Both the position numbers and the translations under genes were made by a program. Shown piece by piece: positions 1-10,432 of a stretch of DNA of 64,000 nucleotides. Source of the stretch: Trichobilharzia regenti (lineage: Eukaryota; Platyhelminthes; Trematoda; Strigeidida; Schistosomatidae); assembly GCA_944472135.2 (NCBI GenBank), contig OX235263.1:88196721-88260720 (forward strand), read 5' to 3'. Under the pieces are notes generated by a model. That model was not told where the DNA came from, did not search any database, and worked only from the letters and a program-made list of their open reading frames with translations. Each line of letters opens with the position of its first letter. Position 1 is the first letter of the stretch.

Positions 1-175
1 TCAAAATGGATGGATCTATATTTCTAAGAGAAAAGTATGATTGTAACCTACATATATCGAAGAATTCAGTGACGAAAATCCTCTTTCCGATGATTTTATT
101 TTCATACCTGCACAGTCGTATTTATACATATCTTTCTTTTATCAAGAGTCGATTGTAAGGTTTAGGTGTGTTTTT

Positions 176-352
176 CGAGTTTGACCATGGAATGATATCA
201 GCTAGGGAACCAGTGAAAACTGGGGAGTACGGGACATCTGTTTTCGTTATCCTAGTCTGGGAATCATCGACAGTACCCACCAAATGATGTTCGAACCCAG
301 GCCCTTTCCGTTACAAGGCAAGCTCGAATACCTCTCAGCCACTGGGACCCTA
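176..352 (-). mobile_element. Smalpha-like hammerhead SINE, single arm
   Basis: Read on the minus strand, this has a tRNA-like A-box region near 335-350, a B-box complement (gttcgaaccc, near 290) and then a tail with a hammerhead-like motif (about 230-285). The tail ends in the block shared by all copies, the complement of 'gatatcagctagggaaccagtg'-type sequence. The hammerhead core reads TCGATGA where CTGANGA is needed, so this copy should be inactive. Family assignment rests on alignment by eye to about fifteen other copies in the window. Confidence 0.7.
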
Positions 353-605
353 GTTATACATGCAAATATGTGAATTACAGGCGACAATAAAAATGCGTTT
401 TCTTGTGTGTATGCGTAAGTTGAAGTTTGACAGTGAGTGAAAATACTAAAGTGCGAAAATATTGGTGTAAATGGTTACGAGTCACAGCTAATTAGATATA
501 TGTCTAAATAAATAAATAGAGGTCAGCAGACATGTGTGGAATAGATGACTGGAGAATAAATCACAATCGGAAATGTCAATATGTGAATACAATAAGATCT
601 GGACG

Positions 606-2242
606 TTATTATTGTTTCCTCTAATTTCTAGAGGGACATAGGGCATCAAGCGCTCATGTCTTCATTGCTTTCGGTTCCCCGCTAACGTTTTCACCTGGCT
701 TCACGTCTGCTCACATGCTTTCACCTCCTATTCACATCACCTCCTCCTCTATGTCACCCCACCCTCGGACTGACGACCAACTAACTCGCCACTTCCCATT
801 CGAGTTACACTTGAGAAATGGACTTGCGTCTGATGTCACTCACTTGATGGCTTGTTTTCTCAGAGTATGGCCACCAATCCAACTCCATTTCTACCTGCAT
901 ATTTCTTGCACAATTGGTTTCTGCTGGGTTGTTTCGCTCACTGCCAGAGATCCTTCCCTGTTGCTTACCATTTCTGGCCGGCCATATGAACTTGAGCCAA
1001 GTATTGAGCGAAGACAGATGTTGATGAAGGCTTGTTTTTTGTTAAAAGTACCCTTCGTGACGTGGTGTCAAGTCTCTGATCCATACAGCAAGTAGCAGTG
1101 ACTTCACATTGGAGCTGAAAATCCAGATCTTATTTTTCATGCTGAGTGCTGCAGACCTCTACACAGACTTGAGAGTAATGAAAGCTTACCTTGCTTTCCC
1201 GATCTTCGCTTTGATATCCTCGTCAGTCCTGCCTGCAGCTGAGACGATGATCCCCAGGTAGGTAAATGATTTCAGATTTCTCCCATTTATGCTGATTGCT
1301 CCTTGCCGGGAATCTTCATCACCTTTGTTTTCTCTGTGTTCACCTAAAATACTATCTTTGATGCTTCTTCTATCGCCGACTTGTTGCTTTTCACTTGTAT
1401 GTCTTCCATTTTGTGGGAAACCAGACATATATCATCAGCGAATTCGAGATCCTTCAAGTTTTTGTGTGGGTCCTTACTGCTACGCCTACTGTCTGTCGCA
1501 TTATCCAGTCTATCGCAATCAGGAAAATCACTGGAGATGGTAGGCAGCCTTGTCTTACACCCATCTTCACTTCAAAGGCTTTCATTTCCCGTTGTGAAAA
1601 ACTTGGCATACAGCATTGTAGTACAACTGTCGGATGAGATGTATAATTGTTGGTTGCACAACGTAGTAGCGAATTAGTTACCAAATCACTTCTCAATCTA
1701 CGCTGCACAATCGAAGGTCTTTTTGAAGTCAATGAGGTTGAGGCAGAGCGCTGAGTGACTGCCATTCCAAGCTCTGTTCAATGGTGATCCGTTCTGTTGC
1801 GATTTGATCAAGGTTTTACTTGTTTCTCTTGAATTCAGCCTTGTTCCGGTCGACATTTTTCATCCTGGGCTTGTTATATTCTCTCCAGGATGATGCGGCT
1901 TAGCATTTTGCCTAGGATGGACAAGAGTGTGATGCATTGACTTTAGTCTCCTTTCTTTGGCAGTTTAAATAAGTAGCCATTTTTCCAATCAGCAGGTACC
2001 TTGCTCTCTTTCCACACCTTCTCCAGCAGTGTTGTCATCAAGTCCGCTAATGTCTCTGGGTCCATTTTCAATGCTTCTGCGAGGATTCCACCTGTTCCTG
2101 CTGCTTTTCCAGTTCTTAGAATCTTTATTACCTTCATGATTTCTGTTTTCGTTGGAGGGTGGATTTCTACTGTTAGTTCTATTCCTCTGTTGGTATCATT
2201 GAGTGCGCTGTACACGACGTGAGGAGAGTGACATGTTGTCAA
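606..2242 (-). mobile_element. RTE-like non-LTR retrotransposon remnant, RT to 3' end
   Basis: Reading from 2242 down to 606, broken frames encode in order: the RT N-terminal region (2242-1943, ending WKNGYLFKLPKKGD), motif A-like LNLIDFKKTFD (near 1750, other frame), motif B GVRQGCLPSP (near 1560), motif C EFADDICLVSH (near 1440), then SFTYLGIIVSAAG and DEDIKAKIGKAR (1270-1190). The rest of the C-terminal domain continues to a short ATTATT-type 3' tail at 606. Several frameshifts and stops are present and the 5' half (endonuclease) is missing. This is the reverse transcriptase region of an APE-type element. The RTE clade is my inference from motif style. The plus-strand frames here are antisense shadows. 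Confidence 0.85.
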
Positions 2243-3109
2243 AATAGCAGACTCGATAAATCTTTAGAATATGATAACATAAAGTGGAATAAAAAAATCA
2301 AGGATAAAAAGGATTTTTTGTGGATTACACAGTTAAATCAAGACCATGGGGTAACGAAAGAGATCGTACAAATTGTTTTTGTACACAAAGTTCTGGCTTG
2401 GTGTTATGTATTGCCAAAGGCTTTACTGTACAAAGCAAATGTACTCGAGTCCATTTCGGCAAACTTTTTCGAACTTTTTCGACTATATTAAAGGCTGTGT
2501 CAGATGTTACGTGGTTAATGTCACAATATATTGCAATATCGATAAATTAGTACCTCTCCAATCTGCTTTGTTCAGCCAAACCTGGAAGTACTCTCGAACG
2601 TGGCGGCGAAGTATGTTTCTCGATGAACATCCTATGTACCTAGCTCCTCAAGAGCAGGTGAACATGTGAATACACATGAAATTAGACAAACAAGGTAACA
2701 TTTCCTTTTCTGTCATTCGAAGAGAAGATATTTATTAAATAATTCCAAATAATCACTAGTCTGTAACCTTATCAACATTCCACAGTAGGGCTTGACTTTC
2801 ATTGGTTAAATTGAAGGTATATAGTAAAATGGTCATGATATTTAACTCGCTACTGTATTACAATCGGTTATTTATGTACTACCTGTATACACCAAAGGAT
2901 ACGTCTTGAGTTAACACTGTCTTAAAAGACATTTCACATTATGAGATATCAATTCGTTACTATTTTTACACTCTATTTCAAGTCCATGTCAAATAGGTAC
3001 AAATGAGCTGTGAAACTGCATTGATACGGATGGTCAAGTTAATTGTTACACTCTCCAAACCATTATACTCCTATTCAAGCAATGTTGGCAGACATAGGAT
3101 TAGGCTGAA
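2243..3109. other. Unassigned AT-rich sequence
   Basis: No repeat family shared with the rest of the window and no protein motif recognised. Overlapping open frames of 76-98 codons at 2219-2669 have no recognisable domain and lack consistent coding character. Confidence 0.5.
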
Positions 3110-3240
3110 AATAGACAGAGATGGTCAAAACAAAACATACCGTCAATCCATGAAGTATTTCACTGTATATTTGAGTCATTTAGGCAGGTACACACTACCC
3201 GGTTAGGATTCTCAAGTCCTTAATAATCAATGGGTCTAGT
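3110..3240 (+). mobile_element. C-terminal scrap of the 37-kb-type non-LTR retrotransposon
   Basis: The translation NKTYRQSMKYFTVYLSHLGRYTLPG resembles the end of the polymerase at 38.1 kb ([21 protein letters not shown]). The order of residues W/YxQSMKxxTVxLSxxGR is kept. Only about 130 bases remain, with a stop after the shared LPG, so it is a fossil fragment. Confidence 0.55.
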
Positions 3241-3519
3241 CATCTGCGCACACTTTTTCCCAGTTGAACTAGGACCCAGCTCCCATTGTTTCAAGTACTT
3301 ATATGCTTAACGGAAACTGAGAAATTTAACGGCAATAAAATGAATCAATGACAAGTTCAAATACATTCACAATAAATAAATTGATTGTTTATTCACAGGT
3401 TGGTAACAATACTGAATATTTCTCAAAACCAAATATTTCAGCTTTCTCAATGTAGGATGAAGTACTTTGGCTTAAAGTTATAAGATGCACGCGGAACTAT
3501 CTGAAATCCCGCGTTTCAA

Positions 3520-3880
3520 TTTAGGTCATGGATTGACATCAATTAGAGGAGAATTGAAAAAACAGAAAGTACTGGATTTCTGTTTTGTCCTTCGGTAATA
3601 AGTACTCATGACCCCTGGCTTTCAGTGGCTCTCTAACTTATGTCGATGCATGGTCTAACTCGTAACCAACACATGAACATCAATCCAGTGCTCACTAGGG
3701 ACTGACAGCAATAAAAGATCACCTGGAGTTCTAGTAAGAAGCTCTGACAAGAGGGCTTCACCAAGTTGAGTATAGGGAGAAATACTCTCCAACTGTATCG
3801 GCTAATGCTTGTATCATATCTCGAGAAGTGGAAGATGTTAGAATTGATGGGCCGGTTTATGAATTCCGTCATTCGACAGT
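3520..3880. mobile_element. Degenerate Smalpha-like inverted-dimer SINE
   Basis: A minus-oriented arm (tail block near 3525, hammerhead-like 'agtactggatttctgttttgtcc' type sequence near 3568) is followed by the central spacer shared with the dimers at 14.9, 36.5 and 62.8 kb ('ctcactagggactg', 'ggagttctagt', 'agaagtggaagatg'). The right arm is largely gone. It is heavily mutated. Confidence 0.5.
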
Positions 3881-4379
3881 TAACTGTCTCACAGCATGTA
3901 ATTTGGCTTGAATTGGTTCCGTGTACAAACGATACTCACAGGTCTTGTCAAAAGACCAGTTCAATGAATCATGTTATTTTAAATCCATGTGTGTGAGAGA
4001 GAGAGAAGGGATAACTTTCAAACTCACCCTGTCTATTTGAAAGTTTTTGAAACATACTTTAACTACTTATTACCAAATATAAGTAGTTTGTCATACTGAC
4101 ACAAATAATTGCATATCATTGTGACGCGTCAAGAAACAACACCTTGAAATTAAAGTTAGCGAAATTCCAGCCATTACACCATCTTTTATTCAGCTTTCCC
4201 TATTCAAAGCGCATGTCAGTTTTGGCGGAAAAATGACACTGTTTGATTTTACTCTATTTCTCAGTTCGTGCCGGCAGTTTCATTCACTACACATATGTAA
4301 CGAAGATAAGCTAACTAATTGACTATTGTTTTCAAAACCAGATGATTTCTCAGGCTTCCTATTGCCTATTGAAATAGGC
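3881..4379. other. Unassigned sequence
   Basis: No recognisable repeat or coding signal apart from a short GA run near 3992. Confidence 0.5.
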
Positions 4380-4466
4380 GATACTGAGAAATGTGTCGAC
4401 TAAGAGTCGAACTTATACCTCTAGCGTGTACTGTAAGTATTCTACCATTTAACCATTAATGCATTA
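4380..4466 (-). mobile_element. tRNA-like SINE head of another type
   Basis: The reverse complement reads as a tRNA-like promoter. An A-box-like segment (ggttaaatggtagaa) is followed about 35 bases later by a B-box-like gttcgactc. No intact cloverleaf is visible, so this is more likely a SINE head than a tRNA gene. Only one copy is seen in the window. Confidence 0.4.
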
Positions 4467-4554
4467 GATAACAATGACCACTAGTATATCTTATATTTGT
4501 TCTGATGCAGCTATTCAGCCTGGCGTTTTCTTTTCACTAACCGACTGACTAAGT

Positions 4555-4740
4555 GAAGTAATAAGGTGGTACTATCATTTGTTTCGTTGACCTCTCATCA
4601 GCTGCATTCGGCCTGAAGCAGTTATTAAGTTTATTTACAGAACAATTCTAACATACTTGCAAATCTTACATGCTATCAGTTGATGAGAGTCTCCAAACTG
4701 AATGAGCAGTGCTCAGAAAATCACACCTATTTGGTTTTTA
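4555..4740 (+). repeat. Outer inverted-repeat arm, partner at 6040-6185
   Basis: Sequence such as ctcatcagctgcat and cagtgctcagaaaatcac reappears inverted at 6040-6185 (atgcagctgatgag, gattttctgagcactg). The left arm has about 40 extra bases. The pair encloses the SINE-D inverted pair at 5.33-5.96 kb. Confidence 0.6.
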
Positions 4741-5329
4741 CTCAGAAAGTTCAAGCTAAAACAAAAAATGGTAAAGGAGTTACGTAATACAGATAAGAGT
4801 GGAGTAAGATGATGAGTAACATTGTCGTTGTGAGTTCAACGAAAATCATAGAAACAAGAGACAAGCGAAGTTACGCTATAGTGACGTGGGAGGGGAGACA
4901 AAGGTTAAAGCTAAAGATTACTTAATCAGATCAAGGAGAGAATAAAGACATCCAGTCATCAGGGGAAGGAAATACTGATAACCGCCTCTTTCTAAACATA
5001 TAAATCAAGTTTCAGACGCTTAATAGCGACTACTTCGAGAAACTTGAAGTGAAGCGAACTATTTTGTCTGTTGATAACTTTAAAGGATTTCGTGACGTTC
5101 ACTTTGTGACTTGTATTGAAAAGATGTTTGACAATGGGATTATTGTGAATACTTACTTTCCTGAGGAGTAAAGACTGTTTGCTACATGTACAGAAAATCG
5201 AAGGTGTACCCTTCTTTCTGTTCCCCTAATGTAATTTCTACTGAACATACATGTAAATCTGCCTTCATAGTTACAGTTAACATGAGAAGTGTATCTGTCG
5301 ACTTTTGATTGCATCGAAGAGTATGTTGT
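4741..5329. other. Unassigned sequence between the repeat arm and SINE-D
   Basis: No protein motif and no second copy was recognised in the window. Confidence 0.45.
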
Positions 5330-5690
5330 CTATTTTTGATTGTACACTAGTCAGTAACTAGTGCTATGTGTCTAGTCCTAACTCCGGTGCAGATTGAATT
5401 CTATCAGTCATGCTTGCAATGTGGCCACTATGCTAGGTGGTTTGCCGTTACGATGCACTGTGAGATGTTGGTATTAGATGGTTTGAGGCAATCAGCACGA
5501 AGCCTTGAACCTAAGTTTCGTGCTAGTTGGCACTCACCAGTCAGTCAGCAAGGCGTATCTGCAACCTTGAAGGAATTAATGTTTCCCTCTGAGATTCGAA
5601 CCCGCGTCACCCAGTGTTGCAGTCAGAGACGTTACCACTGAGCTATTCAGGATCGCGGTAGAATTCAGTCTGCACTGAAGATAAAACTAA
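5330..5690 (-). mobile_element. SINE-D copy (tRNA-headed), left member of inverted pair
   Basis: On the minus strand a tRNA-like head (tagctcagtggtaacgtctc, then acgcgggttcgaatctc, about 5655-5590) is followed by a body ending near 5475 (complement of gccaactagcacgaa). The sequence from about 5475 to 5655 is nearly identical, inverted, to 5762-5955. Related copies lie at 12.5 and 49.0 kb. A pol III promoter role is inferred from the A and B boxes. Confidence 0.7.
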
Positions 5691-5756
5691 ACACAATTAC
5701 ATTAGTTACTGACCAGTGTACAATCAAAAATATCCAATACAGACCCACAGGAGGTC

Positions 5757-5960
5757 AGTCACGACCCTGAATAGCTCAGTGGTAACGTCTCTGACTGCAG
5801 CACTGGGTGACGCGGGTTCGAATCTCAGAGGGAAACATTAATTCCTTCAAGGTTGCAGATACGCCTTGCTGACTGACTGGTGAGTGCCAACTAGCACGAA
5901 ACCTAGGTCCAAGGCTTCGTGCCAATTGCCTCCAACCACCTAATACCATCATTATGTTTT
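5757..5960 (+). mobile_element. SINE-D copy, right member of inverted pair
   Basis: An A-box-like tagctcagtggtaacg (near 5768) and B-box gggttcgaatctc (near 5813) are followed by a ~130-base body that mirrors the left member. With the left arm it would form a hairpin of about 180 bp around a ~105-base loop. The head looks like a tRNA, but the body and dispersed copies identify it as a SINE. Confidence 0.75.
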
Positions 5961-6039
5961 CTGATAGACGGGAACCAACTTAGTTGCAGGATAGGCTCTC
6001 ACTGATGGTTGATTTAATCCTCTTTGGCTAAAAGCAGTA

Positions 6040-6185
6040 TATGCATGATTTTCTGAGCACTGTTTCTTCAGTTTGAAACTTCCTATCAAACGATTTCACA
6101 TGGGGTTTGCAAGAGTATAAAAATTTCTATAGACCATATGCAGCTGATGAGAAGCCAATGAAACACAAATGACGATATCATCTTA
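6040..6185 (-). repeat. Outer inverted-repeat arm, partner at 4555-4740
   Basis: This is the inverted partner of 4555-4740. The best blocks are gattttctgagcactg and atgcagctgatgag. It is diverged and shorter than its partner. Confidence 0.6.
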
Positions 6186-6348
6186 ATAATTAATAAAGGG
6201 AATTAAATGTATAAATTTTATGCTAGAACTAACCAGGAATTGTAGACTGTTGTTCACAGACACCTGATAAAATATCCAGGAATAAACCACAAAGCATTAG
6301 AAACTTCTACAAATATAAAAATTTGCCAACAAAATATTATCAAGTATT

Positions 6349-6735
6349 GGTTTGCAGGGATTAGATTGACTGGTTACAGAATTTCATCATGAGCTGACAT
6401 TGGCTAGAGAACCATTGGGAAACCTGCAGGGAGTACTGGACAGCTGTCTCGTCCTAGTTTGGGATTCTTCAGCAGTACTTACCCACCGGGGTTCGAATGG
6501 CTACCTTGTGAATTAGCAGAAGTTAGAATTCATGGGCCATTGGATCGGGTCGCGGTGGCTTTATGGTCTACGAGCTTGCGTTGTAACCATAAGGTCCAGG
6601 GTTTGAATCCGGCTGTGCGGATACGTACTGATGAAAAGTCCCAAACTAGAACATAACAACTGTCCAGTACTCTGTGTTGGTTTTTCAATGGTTCTCTAAC
6701 CGATGTCAGCTCATGATGAAATCCTGTAACCAAAA
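6349..6735. mobile_element. Smalpha-like inverted-dimer SINE with central deletion
   Basis: A minus arm (6349-6510) and a plus arm (6530-6735) meet head to head with most of the usual spacer lost. The left hammerhead-like motif at 6433-6478 (minus) is the best preserved of its group. GTACTG/CAGTAC can form stem I, the core is CTGAAGA (position 7 is free in hammerheads), stem II is TCC/GGA, and GAAA is replaced by GAGA. The right arm has an A box (ggtggctttatggtctacgag), a B box (gggtttgaatcc) and a decayed hammerhead at 6630-6675. Confidence 0.8.
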
Positions 6736-6927
6736 TAACATCACTTATAAAGAATGCAAATACTCGATATCGCTAAGTCTTTTAACACATCAGCATACAC
6801 ACATTTATACGTATCAAGACATTCATCTTGAAATGCGTTGATAAATTGTATGAGTTTTGATTAATTCCCTTGTAGATTTCAATCCTATAAGGTGAATATT
6901 TAAAAATGAGTCTCCGGTCTTTTTTAA

Positions 6928-7570
6928 TGAGTAACAAACACGTTATTATAGACCAAATCTACCAACTCATAAAAAGTAAATCATGTGACGAGAAAGTTCA
7001 AGATTCCAGTCAATAAAAGACCGATCAGTACAGATGTAAAGTTGGTTACCGAGAGACGCAATTCTATCACTCATAGAAAATTTGAATGAGTTCACGTTAT
7101 TCTAAAAGTTCAGCTGAAGATGTTGTCCAGAAGGACGACGCCGAAAGCTCCACAACTAAGCCAACCAGCTCAGAGAACACTAGTAATTGCGAATCATCCA
7201 CTTGAGCTAAAAATCTGCATTATTTCAAAACGCATTGTCTACTGCTAACCCGATACACACATACGCAAAGTAAGTCTGTCAAATGTTAGATTCACAATTT
7301 GAACATGTCTTCAATACTGTGCTACTTTGTCTCCCCCTTCATATTTTCCATGCATTTTTCAACAAGCATCTTTCATTTCTCCTCTCGGCCACGAATTCCA
7401 TCTTTCCGCTATTCGATATTTTTGCAGATGATACACATATATTTATATCTATGTCTATATATTACTTACAAATCTTGTCAGTAGTACAAGTCACACATGC
7501 CCGTCAAAATGATAAATTTCAAACAGAATGAAACGGACGTCCTGACTTAAATTGAGCAAATAACTTTTGA
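6928..7570 (+). mobile_element. Penelope-like element 3' end, group 1
   Basis: This begins with the last codons of the GIY-YIG-domain ORF (NKHVIIDQIYQLIKSKSCD, stop near 7014). About 550 bases of conserved 3' tail follow, including the block aagatgttgtccagaaggacgacgcc-type sequence (near 7115) and the part encoding the apparent 82-codon frame at 7283-7531. The same tail is found inverted at 15420-15985 and partly at 17165-17320. The apparent frames in the tail are probably non-coding. Confidence 0.8.
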
Positions 7571-7774
7571 ACTTCACTCATAAAGTATAACTTAGAATAA
7601 CTATAAAAGTAGAATTAGGCATTAAGATATTTTGTAATTCCTAATTATAGAGTAGAATTAACTTAATGGCGATTCAAACACAATTTATTCCCCATAACTG
7701 TATCAAGGTATTCACAAGATTCACTCATATCATACAGTCACAACAGAGCATAACCGTTAGATATGATGGACAAT

Positions 7775-8350
7775 ATCTATAGTTCCGGTGGATGATTTTG
7801 ATGTGTTCGTATTCTCTGAGCTGGATAGTTAATTTGTGAAGATTTCATCGCCCTACTCACTAGGCAACATCTTGAGCGCATACTTCAATTTGTTGAATTG
7901 AGATTTGAGATTTCTCCACGAGTTTGTTAATCATACCTACTGGTTGTTGACCTTGAACGTGATTGGTTGTTTTTGTGTGCTTTCACACCCTCCAGGCTAC
8001 TTGTATCGGAACTGATTGTTTCTTTGACCTGAACACTGAGTCTTTGTGTATGTGTGAGATTTCCTTCTTATCGGTTGGTAAATTTTGTCTATCTCAGTGT
8101 GTCTATTGACTGACGGATGATTCACTGGAATACGAAGCTCCTAAAAATTTTCTAGTATCCTTTGTGTTTCCACTGTCTAATATGTGAATGTTGTCCCGGT
8201 CGATTTGATGCCCGTGGTTGTCTGTATGCGGCGATATGAGGTAGGTAGTGGATGTCATGTCTTTTGTCGGCTAGTTTGAGGTCATGGATACGAAGATGTA
8301 TGAAGTGTATCCGCCGAAGATGTTCCCAAGTAGGGCAATGAAAGCTTAGC
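7775..8350 (-). mobile_element. Penelope-like element, degenerate GIY-YIG region and tail
   Basis: On the minus strand, broken frames give RHD-H-LPHIAAY, then NHGHQIDRDNIHIL-like and a VNRHTEIDKIYQP-like stretch, followed by the group-1 tail. These parallel KRHD, DNYGHQFDDWDNVEIL and VNKHVNVDQIYQL in the 16-kb copies. It is the most diverged group-1 copy and carries many frame changes. Confidence 0.65.
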
Positions 8351-8489
8351 AGATTAACTATTCAGCTTAGAGAACACAACCACATCAAAAGAGCATAACC
8401 GTTATTTGTCATGAAAGTTTTGAGATATATCTTGAAAGTAAGACAATTTCTACTCCTCAAAGAGATTTGAGAATTCAGAGAGCCTTATA

Positions 8490-9560
8490 GAAGAAATTAC
8501 TTCAACGCTATGGAGTACTCCAAATTTTGATCACCTCCGATCGACTCTTATATGACAATAGCTCGTGTAAAGTGATCCACATTGGGAAACTCGATGAATT
8601 CTTGGAAGCGAATACAAGAGTTAGACAAAGCTATCACCACTGATATGCTTAATTGTGGTGGACTACATTATGTGCCACACTGAGTGTAGAGAGCGAGAAG
8701 AAGATTCTGGAAGATCTGAATTTCACACGTAGATGATTTACGTCTAAGATCACACGAACTCGAAGACTTACATGTGAAAAACAACGGGTTGTCAGTAGAA
8801 TCACTTAGCGAAGATAGGAATACAAATAAACACAGAGAAGACAGAAGTGATGAAAATAGTCAGTCAACCAACTAACACCAACAAGCACCAGTCACCCTTA
8901 TAAAAAGGAATTTGAAAGAGGTCATTTCCTTCATTCATCTAGTAAGCATCTTTACAGCCACACAACAGTGGGACAGATGAGTATGTGAACACCGGAATCT
9001 GAAAACCCAAGGTATACCTTCATCACTCTGTTATCATTTTGGAAATTTTCTCCACTCTGCTGAATCATAAACAAAATAATCACGACTTTCAACACCAGCG
9101 TTAAGTCAGCTAGTCAGTCAGTCAGCCACTTCTTCTGTATGAGTCAGAAACTTGACGGATGCGTCATGGAAACATTTCCAACTGCCTCCTGCAGATTTTA
9201 ATCAACAGCTACCCAATTCGATGGCTCGATACTGAAAATCAGAAACTCTACAGGGGAACAAACCAACCAAGAACCTACTGTTCAACAAAATATGTTGAAG
9301 GAAATGGAGACGGAAAGGACACTTGTTGAAGAGATCGTTGGGTGACATCGTACGCCAGGCCATCACTCGAATGGAAGGTACATGGGAGACGATCAGCTGA
9401 GCTGGAGTGTGACGGTGTTATGTAGGAGGCTGTATGGTGAGGAGATGAAGGAACGTGGGCACACATGTAGCCGGCTTAAGAGGACCATAGAGAATAGAGC
9501 AAAGTGGAAATGTGGTGGTGAAACCATAAGTTCCACAATGAACCCAAAGGAACAATAATA
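8490..9560 (+). mobile_element. RTE-like retrotransposon remnant
   Basis: Degenerate RT text runs from KKLLQRYGV (near 8500) through VIHIGKLDEFLEANTRVRQ (near 8570) and KILEDLNFTRR (near 8710) to the C-terminal region. It ends with ttccacaatgaacccaaagg and an ATAATAA tail at about 9560. All frames are broken. The end is adjacent to a younger SINE-B insertion. Confidence 0.7.
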
Positions 9561-9588
9561 AAATGATAGGATACTATTTCATTTCTGC

Positions 9589-9599
9589 ACTCCTTGCAT
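9589..9599 (+). repeat. Target-site duplication, left copy (SINE-B)
   Basis: Eleven bases (actccttgcat) recur exactly at 9830-9840 and bracket the SINE. Confidence 0.85.
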
Positions 9600-9829
9600 C
9601 GTGCGTCGGTGACATGGTGGTTAGGACGCTTGCCGACAGTACACATGGTCTGGGGTTCGATCCCCGCCCGGCGCACTCCTTTACTTCACTTAGCCAGAAA
9701 TAAAGCTGGTGAAGAGGAAAGGTTGGGCATCAGGCTAGCAAACCCATCCTGTAAACATAAACACTGCTACAGAAACTTCAAGCCTCTAGCTTGAAGTCCT
9801 ATGTCCCACTGGGAACGTGAAGGAAAAAA
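9600..9829 (+). mobile_element. SINE-B copy with intact target-site duplication
   Basis: The tRNA-like head has gtgcgtcggtgacatggtgg (A-box side) and ggggttcgatcccc (B box). The body is specific to the family (aagctggtgaagaggaaagg, gggcatcaggctagcaa, gaaacttcaagcc) and the 3' end is A-rich (gaaggaaaaaa). A perfect 11-bp TSD flanks it, as expected for LINE-dependent retroposition. Other copies are at 21.1, 22.1, 38.8 and probably 39.4 kb. This copy is among the least diverged. Confidence 0.9.
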
Positions 9830-9840
9830 ACTCCTTGCAT
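9830..9840 (+). repeat. Target-site duplication, right copy (SINE-B)
   Basis: Exact match to 9589-9599. Confidence 0.85.
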
Positions 9841-10079
9841 TCAGTGTGGAACACAGGGCTTCAATCCATTTTGAACTGACTTCTCACAGATGGATCCGCC
9901 TGTATTTCAATGAGTAATTGTATTCTCACTAGAACACAAATCTAAGAATGCTCACAGTTTCAAACTCCGGAATTACTGTCCACTGGACTACACAGCCAGT
10001 TGGCATCATCATCAAAGCACACCTACTCAAAAGTCAATCTTTCAACTGAAAATGAGTACTTGAGTCAAATAAAAGTCAA

Positions 10080-10432
10080 CTTGAAATGTTAGTTAGGAGG
10101 TGTGAATATAGATTACAAGAGGTATATGAACAAAAAATTACACAGGGTTAGAGTATAATTGTAAAATGGTTATTCTGAAAGGGTTACAAGTGTGATCAGG
10201 AGGAGCATGGAAACAAACTTAAAATAACCAGTTTTATAATCTGAAATAATAGTTTGAGCTTGAAATGAATGTTAGGAGGTGTGAATGCAGATTCCAAGAA
10301 CCTTAGAAACACAAACATTGCACAGGATTAAGATATAATTGTAAAAATCGTTATATTAAACGAATTATAAATGTGAACAGGAAAAGCATGGAAACAAACT
10401 TAAAATAACTCCTTTTATAACTGAAAAAATGA
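10080..10432 (+). repeat. Two-copy tandem duplication, period about 180 bp
   Basis: Unit 1 (about 10080-10258) and unit 2 (about 10259-10432) align along their length. Shared blocks include aggaggtgtgaat, gtataattgtaaaa/gatataattgtaaaa and gcatggaaacaaacttaaaataac. By eye they are roughly three quarters identical, so the duplication is not recent. No coding potential is seen. Confidence 0.75.

Noticed and set aside
715..1095. 126-codon plus-strand frame
   Set aside because: It is antisense to the RTE-like remnant, whose minus-strand text is readable through the same region.
7283..7531. 82-codon frame conserved with 15464-15712
   Set aside because: It lies in the PLE 3' tail after the natural stop. 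Conservation reflects copies of the same repeat, and the alternative frame (7299-7484) is equally conserved.
9600..9680. Apparent tRNA gene
   Set aside because: A and B boxes are present but the cloverleaf is incomplete, and the sequence continues into the SINE-B body with an A-rich end and TSD. The same applies to the other tRNA-like heads in the window.
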